Below are positions 16,863 through 25,871 of a DNA stretch of 64,000 nucleotides, one piece after another. The notes under the pieces were generated by a model that was not told where the DNA came from, searched no databases, and saw nothing but the letters and a program-made list of their open reading frames with translations. How positions within the stretch are numbered: position 1 is the stretch's first letter; the number at the start of each line of letters is the position of its first letter. The position numbers were made by a program, and so were the translations under genes. The stretch comes from Streptomyces sp. NBC_00523 (GTDB lineage Bacteria > Actinomycetota > Actinomycetes > Streptomycetales > Streptomycetaceae), in contig NZ_CP107836.1 of assembly GCF_036346615.1 (NCBI RefSeq), forward strand, positions 868,001-932,000, in the 5' to 3' direction.

Positions 16863-17714
16863 ATGGCTGAGGTGGACCTTTCGGCCGGGACGGTCGAGTA
16901 TCTGGACACCGGCGGTGAGGGGCCGGTCGTGGTCCTGCTGCACGGCGTCGCGATGGACGGCTCCCTGTGGCGGAACGTGGTGGAGCCCCTGCGAGCCGAT
17001 TTCCGCTGTGTGGTGCCGACGCTGCCGCTGGGGGGCCACCGCCGGCCGATGCGCCCCGACGCGGACCTGTCGGTCGCGGGCGTGGCCCGGCTGGTCGCCG
17101 AGTTCCTCGACCGGCTCGACCTGCGTGACGTCACCCTGGTGATGAGCGACTGGGGCGGTGCGCTGGCCCTGGTCTCCGAGGGCAGGGACGAGCGGATCGG
17201 GCGGCTCGTCATTACGTCGTGCGAGGCGTTCGACAACTTCCCGCCGGGCGTGCCGGGCCGCAACCTGTTCACCTCGGCGAAGCTGCCGGGCGGCATCAAC
17301 CTCGCCTTCAGGCTGCTGAAGCTGAAGCCGCTGCGCCGGCTGCCCGTGACCTGGGGCTGGATGAGCAGGCGCCCGGTCCCGCACGAGGTGATGGACGCCT
17401 GGTTCACCCCGCTGTGGACCTCCGGCGAGATCCGCCGGGACCTGCGCAAGTACGTGCTGGGCGTCCCGCCGAAGAGCGTCCTGCTCGGCTGGGCGGAGCG
17501 GCTGCGGGACTTCGACCGGCCCGCCCTCGTGGTGTGGGCGGCCGAGGACAAGGTCATGCCCCCGGAGCACGGGCGCAGGCTCGCCGGGCTCCTGCCCAAG
17601 GGACGGCTCGTGGAGATCGAGGACAGCTACACCCTGATCCCCGAGGACCAGCCGGCGGAGCTCAGCGCCCACATCCGGTCCTTCCTGCTGGACGGCGGGA
17701 CCGCCTCCTCCTGA
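16863..17714 (+). CDS. Alpha/beta-fold hydrolase lacking the usual catalytic His
   Basis: A 283-residue protein with haloalkane-dehalogenase-like layout: oxyanion loop LLHGVAMDGSLW (about 27-38), nucleophile elbow SDWGGAL with Asp rather than Ser (about 95-101), a helical cap (about 130-210), and an acid region WAAEDKVMPPEHG. The segment that should carry the catalytic His (normally like GHFLQED) reads DSYTLIPEDQP, so the His is replaced. Either another residue serves or the protein is not a classical hydrolase. The gene stands alone between the PIG-L gene and an uncharacterised gene 28 bp downstream. The substrate is unknown. Confidence 0.8.
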   Translation: MAEVDLSAGTVEYLDTGGEGPVVVLLHGVAMDGSLWRNVVEPLRADFRCVVPTLPLGGHRRPMRPDADLSVAGVARLVAEFLDRLDLRDVTLVMSDWGGALALVSEGRDERIGRLVITSCEAFDNFPPGVPGRNLFTSAKLPGGINLAFRLLKLKPLRRLPVTWGWMSRRPVPHEVMDAWFTPLWTSGEIRRDLRKYVLGVPPKSVLLGWAERLRDFDRPALVVWAAEDKVMPPEHGRRLAGLLPKGRLVEIEDSYTLIPEDQPAELSAHIRSFLLDGGTASS

Positions 17715-17742
17715 AGCCCGGGCCGTGGGGAAGACTGGGGGC

Positions 17743-18978
17743 ATGAGCGAGGTCGTTTTCACCCGTGGGAGTGGCTGGATCCCGAGCGTGGTCCGCGAGG
17801 ACGGGGTGCTGAAGCTGATGCTCGGGGCCGGGGCGGATGCCAACCATGAGCCCCGGACGTTCACGTTCCCGGTCGGGGAGGACCATCTCGCGGTGATCCG
17901 GGAGGACCTGGGCAGGCACCTGCTGCTGTGGAGCGCGGTCCTTCCGCTGTGCGAGGCCGCCGGGACGCGGGGGCGGCTCGATGAGGACGCCGCCGTCGCG
18001 CTCCTGGACCCGGTCCTTCTCGCCGCCCCCGACGACGTCGACGCGTACTTCCGGCGCGTCCCCTGGGACAAGGGCCGGCTCATCGCCCACGGGGCCGCCC
18101 TCGACCTGCTCGAACGGGGCAAGGTCTGTGCGGCGATGCGCACGGCGACCGAGTCGTCCGACGCGAAACGGGCCCAGCAGTACCGCGCCGAACGCCGTCG
18201 CGCCGAGCGCGGCACCGTGCTCGGTCCGCTCGACGCGGCGGTTCTGCGGTACACGGGCCAGTACGTGCACGGCGCGACGATTCCGAGGCGGCTGCCCGAC
18301 GCCGTCGACCCGGCACTGCTGCCCGGGGTCATGGGGGTGGTCGCCACCGCGGAACACGCGTGCGACGGTCTGCGGATCGACCGCGATCCGCGACGCGGCA
18401 GGCGCGGCACGGACAAGCGGGACTGGGAGCGGATGGCGGCGGCGGTCGAGTCGGCCGTACGCCGGGCCCACCCGGAACTCGCCGACGACGCGGTGCGCAC
18501 CGTGAGCTTCCTGATGTGCTCGGAGGCCGTCGACCGCGCCAGGAGCACGCCCCTGGAAGCCTACGAGGAGCCTGCCGTCGGCCGCGGGGTCCTGTCGTTC
18601 ACCGACGACAAGGGCGCCGAGAAGACGTGGCGCCCCGGCAGTCCCCGTTCCGCCGCCGTGGAGTTCTGGGAGTTCGTCGAGGACCGTGTCGGGTCGGACA
18701 ACGAGGTCTTCACCATCGAGGACGAGGAGCGGGGCGAGGGAATCCAGGTCCACTTCTACGCGGACTCCCTCGCCCGGATCACGACCGCGCGCAAGGGCCG
18801 GGGCGGGGCCGAGCCGGAGTACCGGGTCGAGTACGGCCTGGTCGACGGGATCAGCGGGTACCGAAGCCTGGTGAGCGCCTTCGTCCGGGGTGGCTGCGCC
18901 GCGCTGGACGGGCTGGGTCCGTGGATCGCGGACCACGCCGAGTTCGAACGCGCGCGCCGTCGGCGGGGCGGCCGGTAG
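17743..18978 (+). CDS. Uncharacterised protein, 411 aa
   Basis: I do not recognise this family with confidence; it may be an actinobacterial DUF (possibly DUF6357). It has no signal peptide or membrane segment. Visible features are an Arg/Glu-rich helical stretch (about 139-160, AKRAQQYRAERRRAERG), an acidic patch (VFTIEDEERGEGIQVHFYAD) and an Arg-rich C-terminus (FERARRRRGGR) that might touch nucleic acid. Codon use is normal for the genome. ATG 17743 is chosen over an in-frame ATG at 17725 because it starts the region with consistent coding character. It converges with the FKBP gene with only 12 bp between them. Confidence 0.7.
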   Translation: MSEVVFTRGSGWIPSVVREDGVLKLMLGAGADANHEPRTFTFPVGEDHLAVIREDLGRHLLLWSAVLPLCEAAGTRGRLDEDAAVALLDPVLLAAPDDVDAYFRRVPWDKGRLIAHGAALDLLERGKVCAAMRTATESSDAKRAQQYRAERRRAERGTVLGPLDAAVLRYTGQYVHGATIPRRLPDAVDPALLPGVMGVVATAEHACDGLRIDRDPRRGRRGTDKRDWERMAAAVESAVRRAHPELADDAVRTVSFLMCSEAVDRARSTPLEAYEEPAVGRGVLSFTDDKGAEKTWRPGSPRSAAVEFWEFVEDRVGSDNEVFTIEDEERGEGIQVHFYADSLARITTARKGRGGAEPEYRVEYGLVDGISGYRSLVSAFVRGGCAALDGLGPWIADHAEFERARRRRGGR

Positions 18979-18990
18979 GCGGCGCCGGGG

Positions 18991-19395
18991 TCAGGCGGGT
19001 CCCGTCGAGCCGCCCGGGCCCACCACCGTAAGCAGGTCCACGACGAAGATCAGGGTCGAGTGCGGCGGGATGAAGGCGGAGGGCGACTGCCTGCCGTAGC
19101 CGAGGCGCGGGGGAACGATGATCTCGCGGCGGCCACCTACCCTCATGCCCCGCAGGCCCCGGTCCAGGCCCTTGATGGCCTTGCCGCCGCCCACGGCGAA
19201 CTTGAACGGCCGGTCCTGCTCCCAGGAGGAGTCGAACTCCCTCCCGGACGCGAACGCGACGCCGACGTAGTGGACCTGGACCACCCGCCCCGGCAGCGCC
19301 TCCGGCCCCTCCCCCACCACGAGGTCCCGGGTCGTCAGCTCGGTGGGCGCGGCGCCCTCCGGCACCTGGACCTCGGGCTTGGCCAGTTCGCTCAT
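18991..19395 (-). CDS. FKBP-type peptidyl-prolyl isomerase
   Basis: A 134-residue cytoplasmic isomerase expected to speed cis-trans proline isomerisation in folding proteins. A single FKBP domain fills residues about 20-125: VVQVHYVGVAFASGREFDSS, PFKFAVGGGKAIKGLDRGLR, GGRREIIVPPRLGYG, and PPHSTLIFVVDLL. No signal peptide is present, so it stays in the cell. Two ATGs are adjacent (19398 and 19395); the second gives better spacing to AAGGGA. It lies 26 bp downstream of the YheO-type regulator on the same strand and may be read with it. Confidence 0.92.
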   Translation of the reverse strand: MSELAKPEVQVPEGAAPTELTTRDLVVGEGPEALPGRVVQVHYVGVAFASGREFDSSWEQDRPFKFAVGGGKAIKGLDRGLRGMRVGGRREIIVPPRLGYGRQSPSAFIPPHSTLIFVVDLLTVVGPGGSTGPA

Positions 19396-19421
19396 CATGG
19401 ATCCCTTGCTCGTCCGCACGG

Positions 19422-20063
19422 TTACTTCGTGTAGTTGTAGACGGTCGCCCGCGAAACGCCCAACTGGTCGGCGATGAGCTGGGCGGAGCTGCGGGCCTCG
19501 AAGAACCCGTCGCGGTGCAGCCGCCGGACCAGCTCGCGCTTCTGCTCGCGGTTGAGGCCGCGCGGAGTGCTGGAGCGTTCCGCCGCGAACGCGTCGATGG
19601 CCGACCGGAGTTCGCGGTCGCCGCGGTCGCGCAGTGTCTCCAGGGCCTCGCCCTGATGCCGGACGTCCGTGGCGACGAGGTTGGCCAGGGTGAGGGCCAG
19701 TGGCGAGAGCGTACTGACGTCCAGGTTGAGGCAGAGGGCCGCGACATAGCGCCCCTCCGCGTTCCTGATGCCGATCGACGTGCTCTTGGCGGGGCGCCCG
19801 TCCGCGAACCGGTTGCTGTAGTTCTGGACGACGCCGGGGTAGTCGGGGTCCGCGATGCGGCGCAGGCCCAGTTCGGTGGCGGGGTCGCCGACCTGCCGTC
19901 CGGACAGGTTGTTCTCGATCACGCGGATGGCGTGGTCGGGGCGGCGGAGATCGTGGAGGACGACCTCGCACAGCCCGGGGAACATCCGCCCGACGGCGAC
20001 GGCGATGCGCTCGGCTTCGCGTACGAGGTGTTCGTCGTCCGGATCGCCGGTGGGGCGGGTCAT
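19422..20063 (-). CDS. YheO/DauR-type regulator (PAS + HTH_22)
   Basis: A 213-residue transcription factor. Residues about 10-125 form a YheO-like PAS sensor (CEVVLHDLRRPDHAIRVIEN, NLSGRQVGDPATELGL, YSNRFADGRPAKSTSIGIRN). The C-terminal 60 residues are a helix-turn-helix of the HTH_22 type (LNREQKRELVRRLHRDGFFE, then ADQLGVSRATVYNYTK). Relatives include DauR, which senses D-arginine breakdown. Its ATG overlaps the stop of the PLP-dependent enzyme gene, so the two are made together and the enzyme's substrate is a likely ligand. No operator was identified. Confidence 0.87.
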   Translation of the reverse strand: MTRPTGDPDDEHLVREAERIAVAVGRMFPGLCEVVLHDLRRPDHAIRVIENNLSGRQVGDPATELGLRRIADPDYPGVVQNYSNRFADGRPAKSTSIGIRNAEGRYVAALCLNLDVSTLSPLALTLANLVATDVRHQGEALETLRDRGDRELRSAIDAFAAERSSTPRGLNREQKRELVRRLHRDGFFEARSSAQLIADQLGVSRATVYNYTK

Positions 20064-21244
20064 CGTGTGCCGCCCGCTTCCCGGGGGTCGTCCTCGTGGC
20101 CGCCGAAGACCGCGGCCATCTTCTCGGCGGACTTGAGACCCGCGCCGGTGAGCACGACGACGGTGGTCTCGTCGGGGGCGATCTCACCGGACGCGATGAA
20201 GTGGTCGAGGGTCGCCGCGGCGACACTGCTGGTCGGCTCCGCGTACAGGCCGTGGGCGCTCAGGGCGCGGACGGCGGCGTGGATCTCCGCCTCGGGTACG
20301 GCGTACGCGGCTCCGCCGGACCGGCGAATGGCCTCCACCGCCTCGGGCAGCCGGACCGGGCGGGCGATGGACGCGCCCTCGGCGATCGTCGGCACCCGCG
20401 CGCCGCGCGAGGCCGGGTCGATGCCGTTGAACGTGTCCGCGATGGTCGCCCAGTGCTCGGGCTGCCCGACGAAGAGGCGCGGGAGCCGGTCGATCTGCCC
20501 GGCGGCCAGCAACTCGCCGAACGCGAGGTCGCACCCGATGACGTTGCTGCCGGCCCCCGCCACGAGCACCACGTTGTCGGGCGCGGTGAAGCCCAGCGAC
20601 TCCCACATCTCGTACGCGACGGTCTTGGTGCCCTGGATGAACATGGGGTGCCAGTTGTGGCTGGCATACGGAATCCGCTCCGCCTGCCGGATCGCCTCCT
20701 CCGAGACCTCATCGCGGGTGCCCGCCACGAGCTCGATCTCGGCCCCGTACGCCCGGGCCTGGAGGATCTTGGCCGCCGAGGTGGCGGCGGGGACGATGAT
20801 CCTGGCCCGGATCCCGGCAGCGGCGGCGTAGGCGGCCACCGCGGAACCACCGTTCCCCGAACTGTCCTCCAGCACGCGGTCGACCCCGTGCGCCACGAGA
20901 TGGGAGATCATCACGGACACCCCCCGGTCCTTGAAGCTGGACGTCGGATTGAACCACTCCAACTTGAAGTGGACCCGCCGCCCCGCCCAGTCCACCGGAA
21001 TCATCGGCGTACAGCCTTCCCCCAGGCTCACCCGCCGCTCGGCCGGGACGGGAAGCACGGCCCGGTAGCGCCAGAGGGACCGCTCGGCGGTGTCGATCTG
21101 CTCCGGCCGCATCCCCGTCAGCGCACTGACGGCAAGCGGACCCCCGTCCTCGCCCCGCCAGCGCGGGTCGTCCAGGGGGTAGCGCGCGCCGGACCGGTCG
21201 AGGAGGACGGGGGCGGCAACGCTCGCAGGCTGTTCGTCATTCAT
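20060..21244 (-). CDS. PLP-dependent threonine synthase-like lyase
   Basis: A 394-residue fold-type II PLP enzyme. The PLP lysine lies in FNPTSSFKDRGV (about 115-126), with the phosphate-binding ASSGN-like loop as EDSSGNGGSAVAAY and a Gly-rich loop VAGAGSNVIG. The overall layout is that of threonine synthase, threonine dehydratase and diaminopropionate ammonia-lyase, so the reaction is an elimination or replacement on an amino acid. The coupled YheO/DauR-type regulator suggests a catabolic role, perhaps on a less common or D-amino acid; this is inference. ATG 21244 is preferred; a GTG at 21268 would add eight residues. No housekeeping threonine genes are nearby. Confidence 0.82.
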   Translation of the reverse strand: MNDEQPASVAAPVLLDRSGARYPLDDPRWRGEDGGPLAVSALTGMRPEQIDTAERSLWRYRAVLPVPAERRVSLGEGCTPMIPVDWAGRRVHFKLEWFNPTSSFKDRGVSVMISHLVAHGVDRVLEDSSGNGGSAVAAYAAAAGIRARIIVPAATSAAKILQARAYGAEIELVAGTRDEVSEEAIRQAERIPYASHNWHPMFIQGTKTVAYEMWESLGFTAPDNVVLVAGAGSNVIGCDLAFGELLAAGQIDRLPRLFVGQPEHWATIADTFNGIDPASRGARVPTIAEGASIARPVRLPEAVEAIRRSGGAAYAVPEAEIHAAVRALSAHGLYAEPTSSVAAATLDHFIASGEIAPDETTVVVLTGAGLKSAEKMAAVFGGHEDDPREAGGTR

Positions 21245-21328
21245 GGGCGATCCCGGCTTCCCTTTCACTGGGCATGCACCTCAGATTAGACGAACCGTCC
21301 AGACATGAACAACCAGTCCAAGCCTTGG

Positions 21329-21397
21329 TCACCCCAGGAAGCTCAACCGCACCTGCCGCTCCGCGTTGTCCACGTTCGTGTCCACCAAAACTCCGTT
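21329..21397 (-). pseudogene. yjbQ 3'-end remnant
   Basis: The minus strand encodes GVLVDTNVDNAERQVRLSFL followed by Gly and a stop. This aligns with the last residues of the intact YjbQ at 32859 (SVCLVDTNTSNTNRSVRLSF and so on), but differs at many bases. No YjbQ-like sequence precedes it. Both copies are on the minus strand. It is therefore a leftover C-terminus, with the accessory segment lying between it and the intact gene. Confidence 0.75.
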
Positions 21398-21399
21398 AG

Positions 21400-21780
21400 G
21401 ACAACACTGCCCTACCGCTGCGGCACATCTGTTCAACCCCAGGTGAAGCCTGGCGTCGGGGAACCGTCCTCGAGTCATGAAGCACGCCCGGCTAAGCCAT
21501 GACCAGTTGTTTGTGGCACGCCCCCGCCCCATGCGAGTCCACGTCGCGCGACCAGTTCACCCTGGTCGCCGGTATCACCACCGACACCGTGATCGACCTG
21601 GTCGAAGCCGTCGGCCGCAACGAGCTGACCCGTCTCCTGCTCGCGGCGGATCCACACCAACGGCCGCACCCTCAAACGAGGAGTCCACATACGGCACACG
21701 TGCACCAGGGTGACGATGGCCTGCCCACAGTGGGTCACACGCCTGTGCCGTTCCGGGAGCGTCCTTACCCCAGGATCGGG
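21400..21780. other. Gene-poor degraded stretch
   Basis: No convincing gene is present. A plus-strand stretch around 21556-21655 (DQFTLVAGITTDTVIDLVEA, then VGRNELTRLLLAAD) looks once-coding, then the reading frame changes. I could not assign it to a family. Confidence 0.5.
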
Positions 21781-22449
21781 TCACTCCGCCAGCACGATCG
21801 TGTGCGGTGTCGGCGTGAGCTGCGCCCGATAGCGGCGGATGCCCCAGCTACGGTGCTCCAGCTCCGCCGCGACCAGCACCTCCGCCGTGTTCATACAGTC
21901 GGGCACGAGCTCCACCAACGCGGCCACCGGGTGATCACCGACCAGCGGGAATCCTTTGAGTCGTCGGAACTCCCACTGCGGGTTCGGCTGGGAAGCTCCG
22001 TGGCCCCGGACGATCCATTCCTCCCTCGCCGGTCCGGATCCTGACGGCTTCTCCACCCCTACATCCAGCACTCCAGTCGTGACCGTGAAGCTCATGCCGG
22101 TTCCGAGGCCGGGGACCGGGTGGGTACGCTCGCCAGGGTCGATCAGGCGCGCGATCGGCTGTGCCGCACGCTCCGGTGTCGACAGTGCGACACCCAGGGA
22201 GGCATGGCGGAATACGCCTCTGCTCTCCGGTCTCTCGGGGCGAAACGAGCACACCATGAGCAGTTGCCGAAACTTTCGGTCGGGGGTGGCACTCAGATAG
22301 GAGAGCCAGCCGGCCGGCGCGCCCGCATGGTCGGCGGGCAGTAGGTCCCAGCCGAAGGTGAGCCTGCCACGCAGCGGTGTCCCATCGGCTGGGCTGCCGA
22401 GCGTACGCTCCGGCAGGAGTTCGACGTCGTGCAGCCGAATCTCGGTCAT
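21781..22449 (-). CDS. 222-aa protein coupled to CHAT gene
   Basis: Function not recognised. The protein is soluble, with no signal peptide or membrane helix. It starts MTEIRLHDVELLPERTLGS and seems beta-rich with alternating hydrophobic strands (RLTFGWDLL, MSFTVTTGVLDVGV, AALVELVP) and paired aromatic/arginine motifs (REEWIVRGHG, WEFRRLKGF). Its ATG overlaps the TGA of the CHAT protein gene (ATGA), so the two are translated together and probably act together, for example as protease and substrate, inhibitor or sensor. It is not recognisably a gasdermin, a peptidase or a toxin of a known fold. Base composition is visibly less GC-rich than the flanking core genes. Confidence 0.8.
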   Translation of the reverse strand: MTEIRLHDVELLPERTLGSPADGTPLRGRLTFGWDLLPADHAGAPAGWLSYLSATPDRKFRQLLMVCSFRPERPESRGVFRHASLGVALSTPERAAQPIARLIDPGERTHPVPGLGTGMSFTVTTGVLDVGVEKPSGSGPAREEWIVRGHGASQPNPQWEFRRLKGFPLVGDHPVAALVELVPDCMNTAEVLVAAELEHRSWGIRRYRAQLTPTPHTIVLAE

Positions 22450-25400
22450 GGGGTGGCTCCCTTGTTCCTGCCGTGCACATAAGTGAACGCTCCCCAGTCA
22501 CGGTACGGGGCGTATGCGGCACGCGTAGCGAGTTGGGCACCGCGGAAGGCATGCTCCGGGTCAGTGCCGCGCGCGACTTCTTGATGCAGGTGGTGGTAGA
22601 AGTACGTGGCCGGTTCCGAGCGCACGGGCCACAGGCAGCCGACGACGGCCTGCGCTCCAGCGGTGATCAGCGCCGAAGGGATGCCACGAACGTTGTCACC
22701 GCGGTCGAATCGGCCGAGCGCCGACTCACAAGCGGCGAGCGTGACAAGTCGGACCCCGCGCAGGTCGATGTCCAAGAAGTCGTAAGCGAATACGCGGCCG
22801 TCGTCGTCGCCGTCCGGCGTGAGATAGAGGCAGTGCATCCACGGCGCATCCTCGTCCAGTGTCCCGTGTGCGGCGATGTGGACAACGTCCGCCACGGACA
22901 TCTCCGCACGCAGCCTGTCGCGAGTGGCCGCACGCCCGGTGAGGGCTGGAGCGCCTACCGCCTCGGCAACCTTCCGCGCATGCCCCTCCAGCGCCGGTTC
23001 GGCTTGCAGACCGAAGGGAACACCGCCGGCAGCGGAGGCCAGCACAACGGTGCGGCCCTCACGCGCAGGTACCTCGGCGGGTGCCAGGGCTTCGAGGCCG
23101 GCGATCGAGGTGACCGTCCAGTCGTCGGCGATCAGACGGCCGCCCCTGCGGCACAGCGGTAGGGGCAGGTAGTGCAGAGCGCCGTGCGGCCAGGCCAAGA
23201 TGCGGTCCTTGCCCTGGGCGCGCCAGTTGTCCCACAGTTCGCCGCCACCGAGCGGCAGGCCGGCCGACTCCAGCAGCCGGCTGCCCTCCGGTGTCACGTC
23301 GCCGAACAGCGGGTCGCGTTCGATCTCCGTCCGGATCGCCTCGATGCGGTCCGCATCCGGGTGCCGGTCGTCGTTCTCGTCCGCGCCCTCGCCGAGGTGC
23401 ACCACGAGCTCCCGGCCCTGCCTGGTGACCGCGAGCAGCACGGACGCGCCCTTCACCGCCGCGGGCAGGAACCACGTCAGCAGCACCGTTCGATCGTCCA
23501 GCAGATCATGGGCCTTGGCCCAGATGCGCTGGTCGTCGATGAGCGCTGTCGAACGCCGACGCAGCTCGTCATCGATGAACGACGAGACGCGCCACCGCAG
23601 ATTCCGAGCGATCTGCGTGTTGTCGTGGCCGCCAGGACGATGATCGGCGTCCACCGCGTTCAGCAGGTTCAGCAAGGCTCCTCCTGCAGCGGTGGGCACC
23701 TCCCGGTCGCGCAACTTGCCGAGGTAGTGCTGGATGTACCCGGGCAGCACGAGTGGACCTCCGATGCGCCACCACGCGCCCAGTTCCGAGCCCTTGCCCG
23801 CTTGCTGCAGGCCGAGTAACAGCCCGATCGGCAGCGTCTCGCTCTCCGCGGTGAGCTGCCAGACAGCCGAGTGCACAAGGTCTCGCAGCATCGCGCCGAG
23901 TTCGGGCGCGCCGATGGTGTCGATGTTCGGCGCGTCCACGATGATCGCGTGCAACGCGTTCCTGAGTTCGTCGCCGCGGAGGTTGCCCAGCTGCTGCACG
24001 AGCGGCACCAGGCTCGCCCGGGCCAATTCCTCGAAGCCGAGCGAGGCGTAGGAGAGCGCCGCATACGTGTAGTAGCCCCATGGGAACGGGACAGGGCTGG
24101 AGACCGGCTCGCCCGCCTGCGCCGACTGGTAGTACAGATCTGCCGTGAGCAGCCGGACCTCTTCGTTCCGGGCGTCGCCCGCCTGGCGCAGGAGGGTGAG
24201 CCCCCATGCCGGCTGCCCCCGATCGCGGGCGTGTGCGGCCGCATGCAACAGAGCCGCAGATCGCTGCATCGGTGTCCAGAAATCCGGTATGGACACCGGT
24301 AGATCCTGGTGGGGGCCTGGGCATTCGCTTGGGTCGTCGGGTAACACGTGGAGCCTGGCCTCGATCAGTTGCCTGCGATGGGCAGAGGCCCACCGGATGT
24401 CGAGCTGCCCGGCCCAGTCCAACACGGTTCGCAGCAGCCGTCGGTCGGCTCGCTCCCGGGCCAGGTTGACGCCTTGGCTGATCGCCTTCGCGGTGACCGT
24501 GCTCCCGTGGGCGACGAGGAAATCGGCCGACGGCGTCCCGAATACCCCTGTGAGCAGACCGTCGGTCGTCTCTGGGGGCACCCCGTCCATCGTCCTGACG
24601 AGGAACAGCGCGAGGTCCGGCTCCTCGTCGGCGGAAAAGTCGTGCAATGCCGAGAGCGCAGCGCGAGCAGCGTCACGGTGGGCTCCCTCCGCGTCCGCCA
24701 GGATCTGCGCCAGTATCGCCAGCAGCCGGGGCCTCCTCACCCCACCATCCAGCTCCAGCGCACGCACCACCAGGTGTCCCGCTTCTGCCACCAGCCGATA
24801 GGACTCCTTCTGGAAGGGTTCCTCTTCGGTGAACCACGTGCGGTACAGGTCCGCGGTCAGCCGAGCGGACCATGTGGTCAGCAGCGGCTCACGAGCATAG
24901 TCGTCGTCGGCCGAGTCCTCCTGTCCCCTGATGGCCATCCGTAACCGAGCGGCAGCCAGCAGCGCGGCTTCCAGGTCGGCGGTGTCGCTCAGTTCGCCGA
25001 CCAGCCGAGCCGCCAAGGCTTCGGACTCCTCGAACACCCCGCGGTCGCACCGGTCCGCCACCAGTTGGACGCCCGCCTCGATGGTCTGGAACGCCGCGGC
25101 CCGCCATGCAGCTTGCAGGGCGCAGGCGTCGGCGACCTCAGCGACCAGTCGCCAGTAGACGTACATGAACTCCACCAGGCCGCGGTGGTCGAGGAACTCG
25201 TCCCGGAACAGCAGATCCACCATCGCCCCGGTGGACATCGCGCCGTGCTCCGCCAGGGCCCGCCGCATCTCCTCCACTTCGCGCGCCCGCCGCTTCGCCT
25301 CGTCCAGCGACATGATTCGGTCGGATACGTACTGAGCCAGCTCCATGAGCACGCCGACCGGGTCGATCACGAAGGTGACCGTCGGCTTGCCGTCCGCCTC

Positions 25401-25871
25401 GCAGTTCGGCTTGCTGTTCGACTCACCGAAGCGCACACGGCCGGCGCACACCTTCCCTCGCCGTGTTTCGAAGATCAACGCGCCGAGGGGATCGTCCGTG
25501 GCTGGCAGCACGTGGGACACGACCAGCAGGACTGAGCCCGCAGCGTCCGCCGCCTCCCGCCACCCCGCCGGCCGCTCCACGTCGAGGTCGTGCACGAAGA
25601 GCGCTCCGTCGGGATCTCGTACGGACAGCACACCTTCCTCGTCCTGCGTGACATACCACCGGAGAGCGAGGGGGCGGCTGAACGGCAATTCGTCCAGTGA
25701 AGGGAGCACCTGGAGGCCCCGCGCGTACGCGCGGGTGAACAGGCTGCCTCCTGACCCGCCACCCGTGAAGAACGGGCTGATACCGGCCAGGCCGACGGCC
25801 AGACCGGCATGCCGGACACCCTCCACCTCGGCGAGGAACGCCCACCCGGTGGCCTCGCGTGACAGTTTCAC
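22446..25871 (-). CDS. Large CHAT-domain (caspase-like) protease protein
   Basis: An 1141-residue protein. The C-terminal 330 or so residues form a CHAT peptidase domain with the dyad intact: His in VVHIAAHGTLD (about 1002) and Cys in TLAACESALG (about 1048). An NVRGIPSALITAGAQAVVGC segment and a WPVRSEPATYFYHHLH motif follow, as usual for the family. The preceding 900 residues are long and largely helical with no enzyme I recognise; the first 150 are different and may be a separate sensor. GTG 25871 follows AAGGGGGA; upstream ATGs at 25898 and 25994 lack ribosome sites. Three in-frame TTA codons (23817-23819, 24342-24344, 24942-24944) make translation depend on the bldA tRNA. It is the first gene of a two-gene unit. 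CHAT proteins often act in immunity or programmed death. Confidence 0.87.
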   Translation of the reverse strand: MKLSREATGWAFLAEVEGVRHAGLAVGLAGISPFFTGGGSGGSLFTRAYARGLQVLPSLDELPFSRPLALRWYVTQDEEGVLSVRDPDGALFVHDLDVERPAGWREAADAAGSVLLVVSHVLPATDDPLGALIFETRRGKVCAGRVRFGESNSKPNCEADGKPTVTFVIDPVGVLMELAQYVSDRIMSLDEAKRRAREVEEMRRALAEHGAMSTGAMVDLLFRDEFLDHRGLVEFMYVYWRLVAEVADACALQAAWRAAAFQTIEAGVQLVADRCDRGVFEESEALAARLVGELSDTADLEAALLAAARLRMAIRGQEDSADDDYAREPLLTTWSARLTADLYRTWFTEEEPFQKESYRLVAEAGHLVVRALELDGGVRRPRLLAILAQILADAEGAHRDAARAALSALHDFSADEEPDLALFLVRTMDGVPPETTDGLLTGVFGTPSADFLVAHGSTVTAKAISQGVNLARERADRRLLRTVLDWAGQLDIRWASAHRRQLIEARLHVLPDDPSECPGPHQDLPVSIPDFWTPMQRSAALLHAAAHARDRGQPAWGLTLLRQAGDARNEEVRLLTADLYYQSAQAGEPVSSPVPFPWGYYTYAALSYASLGFEELARASLVPLVQQLGNLRGDELRNALHAIIVDAPNIDTIGAPELGAMLRDLVHSAVWQLTAESETLPIGLLLGLQQAGKGSELGAWWRIGGPLVLPGYIQHYLGKLRDREVPTAAGGALLNLLNAVDADHRPGGHDNTQIARNLRWRVSSFIDDELRRRSTALIDDQRIWAKAHDLLDDRTVLLTWFLPAAVKGASVLLAVTRQGRELVVHLGEGADENDDRHPDADRIEAIRTEIERDPLFGDVTPEGSRLLESAGLPLGGGELWDNWRAQGKDRILAWPHGALHYLPLPLCRRGGRLIADDWTVTSIAGLEALAPAEVPAREGRTVVLASAAGGVPFGLQAEPALEGHARKVAEAVGAPALTGRAATRDRLRAEMSVADVVHIAAHGTLDEDAPWMHCLYLTPDGDDDGRVFAYDFLDIDLRGVRLVTLAACESALGRFDRGDNVRGIPSALITAGAQAVVGCLWPVRSEPATYFYHHLHQEVARGTDPEHAFRGAQLATRAAYAPYRDWGAFTYVHGRNKGATP

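Noticed and set aside
21499..22044. Plus-strand frame of 181 codons
   Set aside because: Its second half is antisense to the 222-aa gene. Only a short first part looks once-coding, and no family was recognised.
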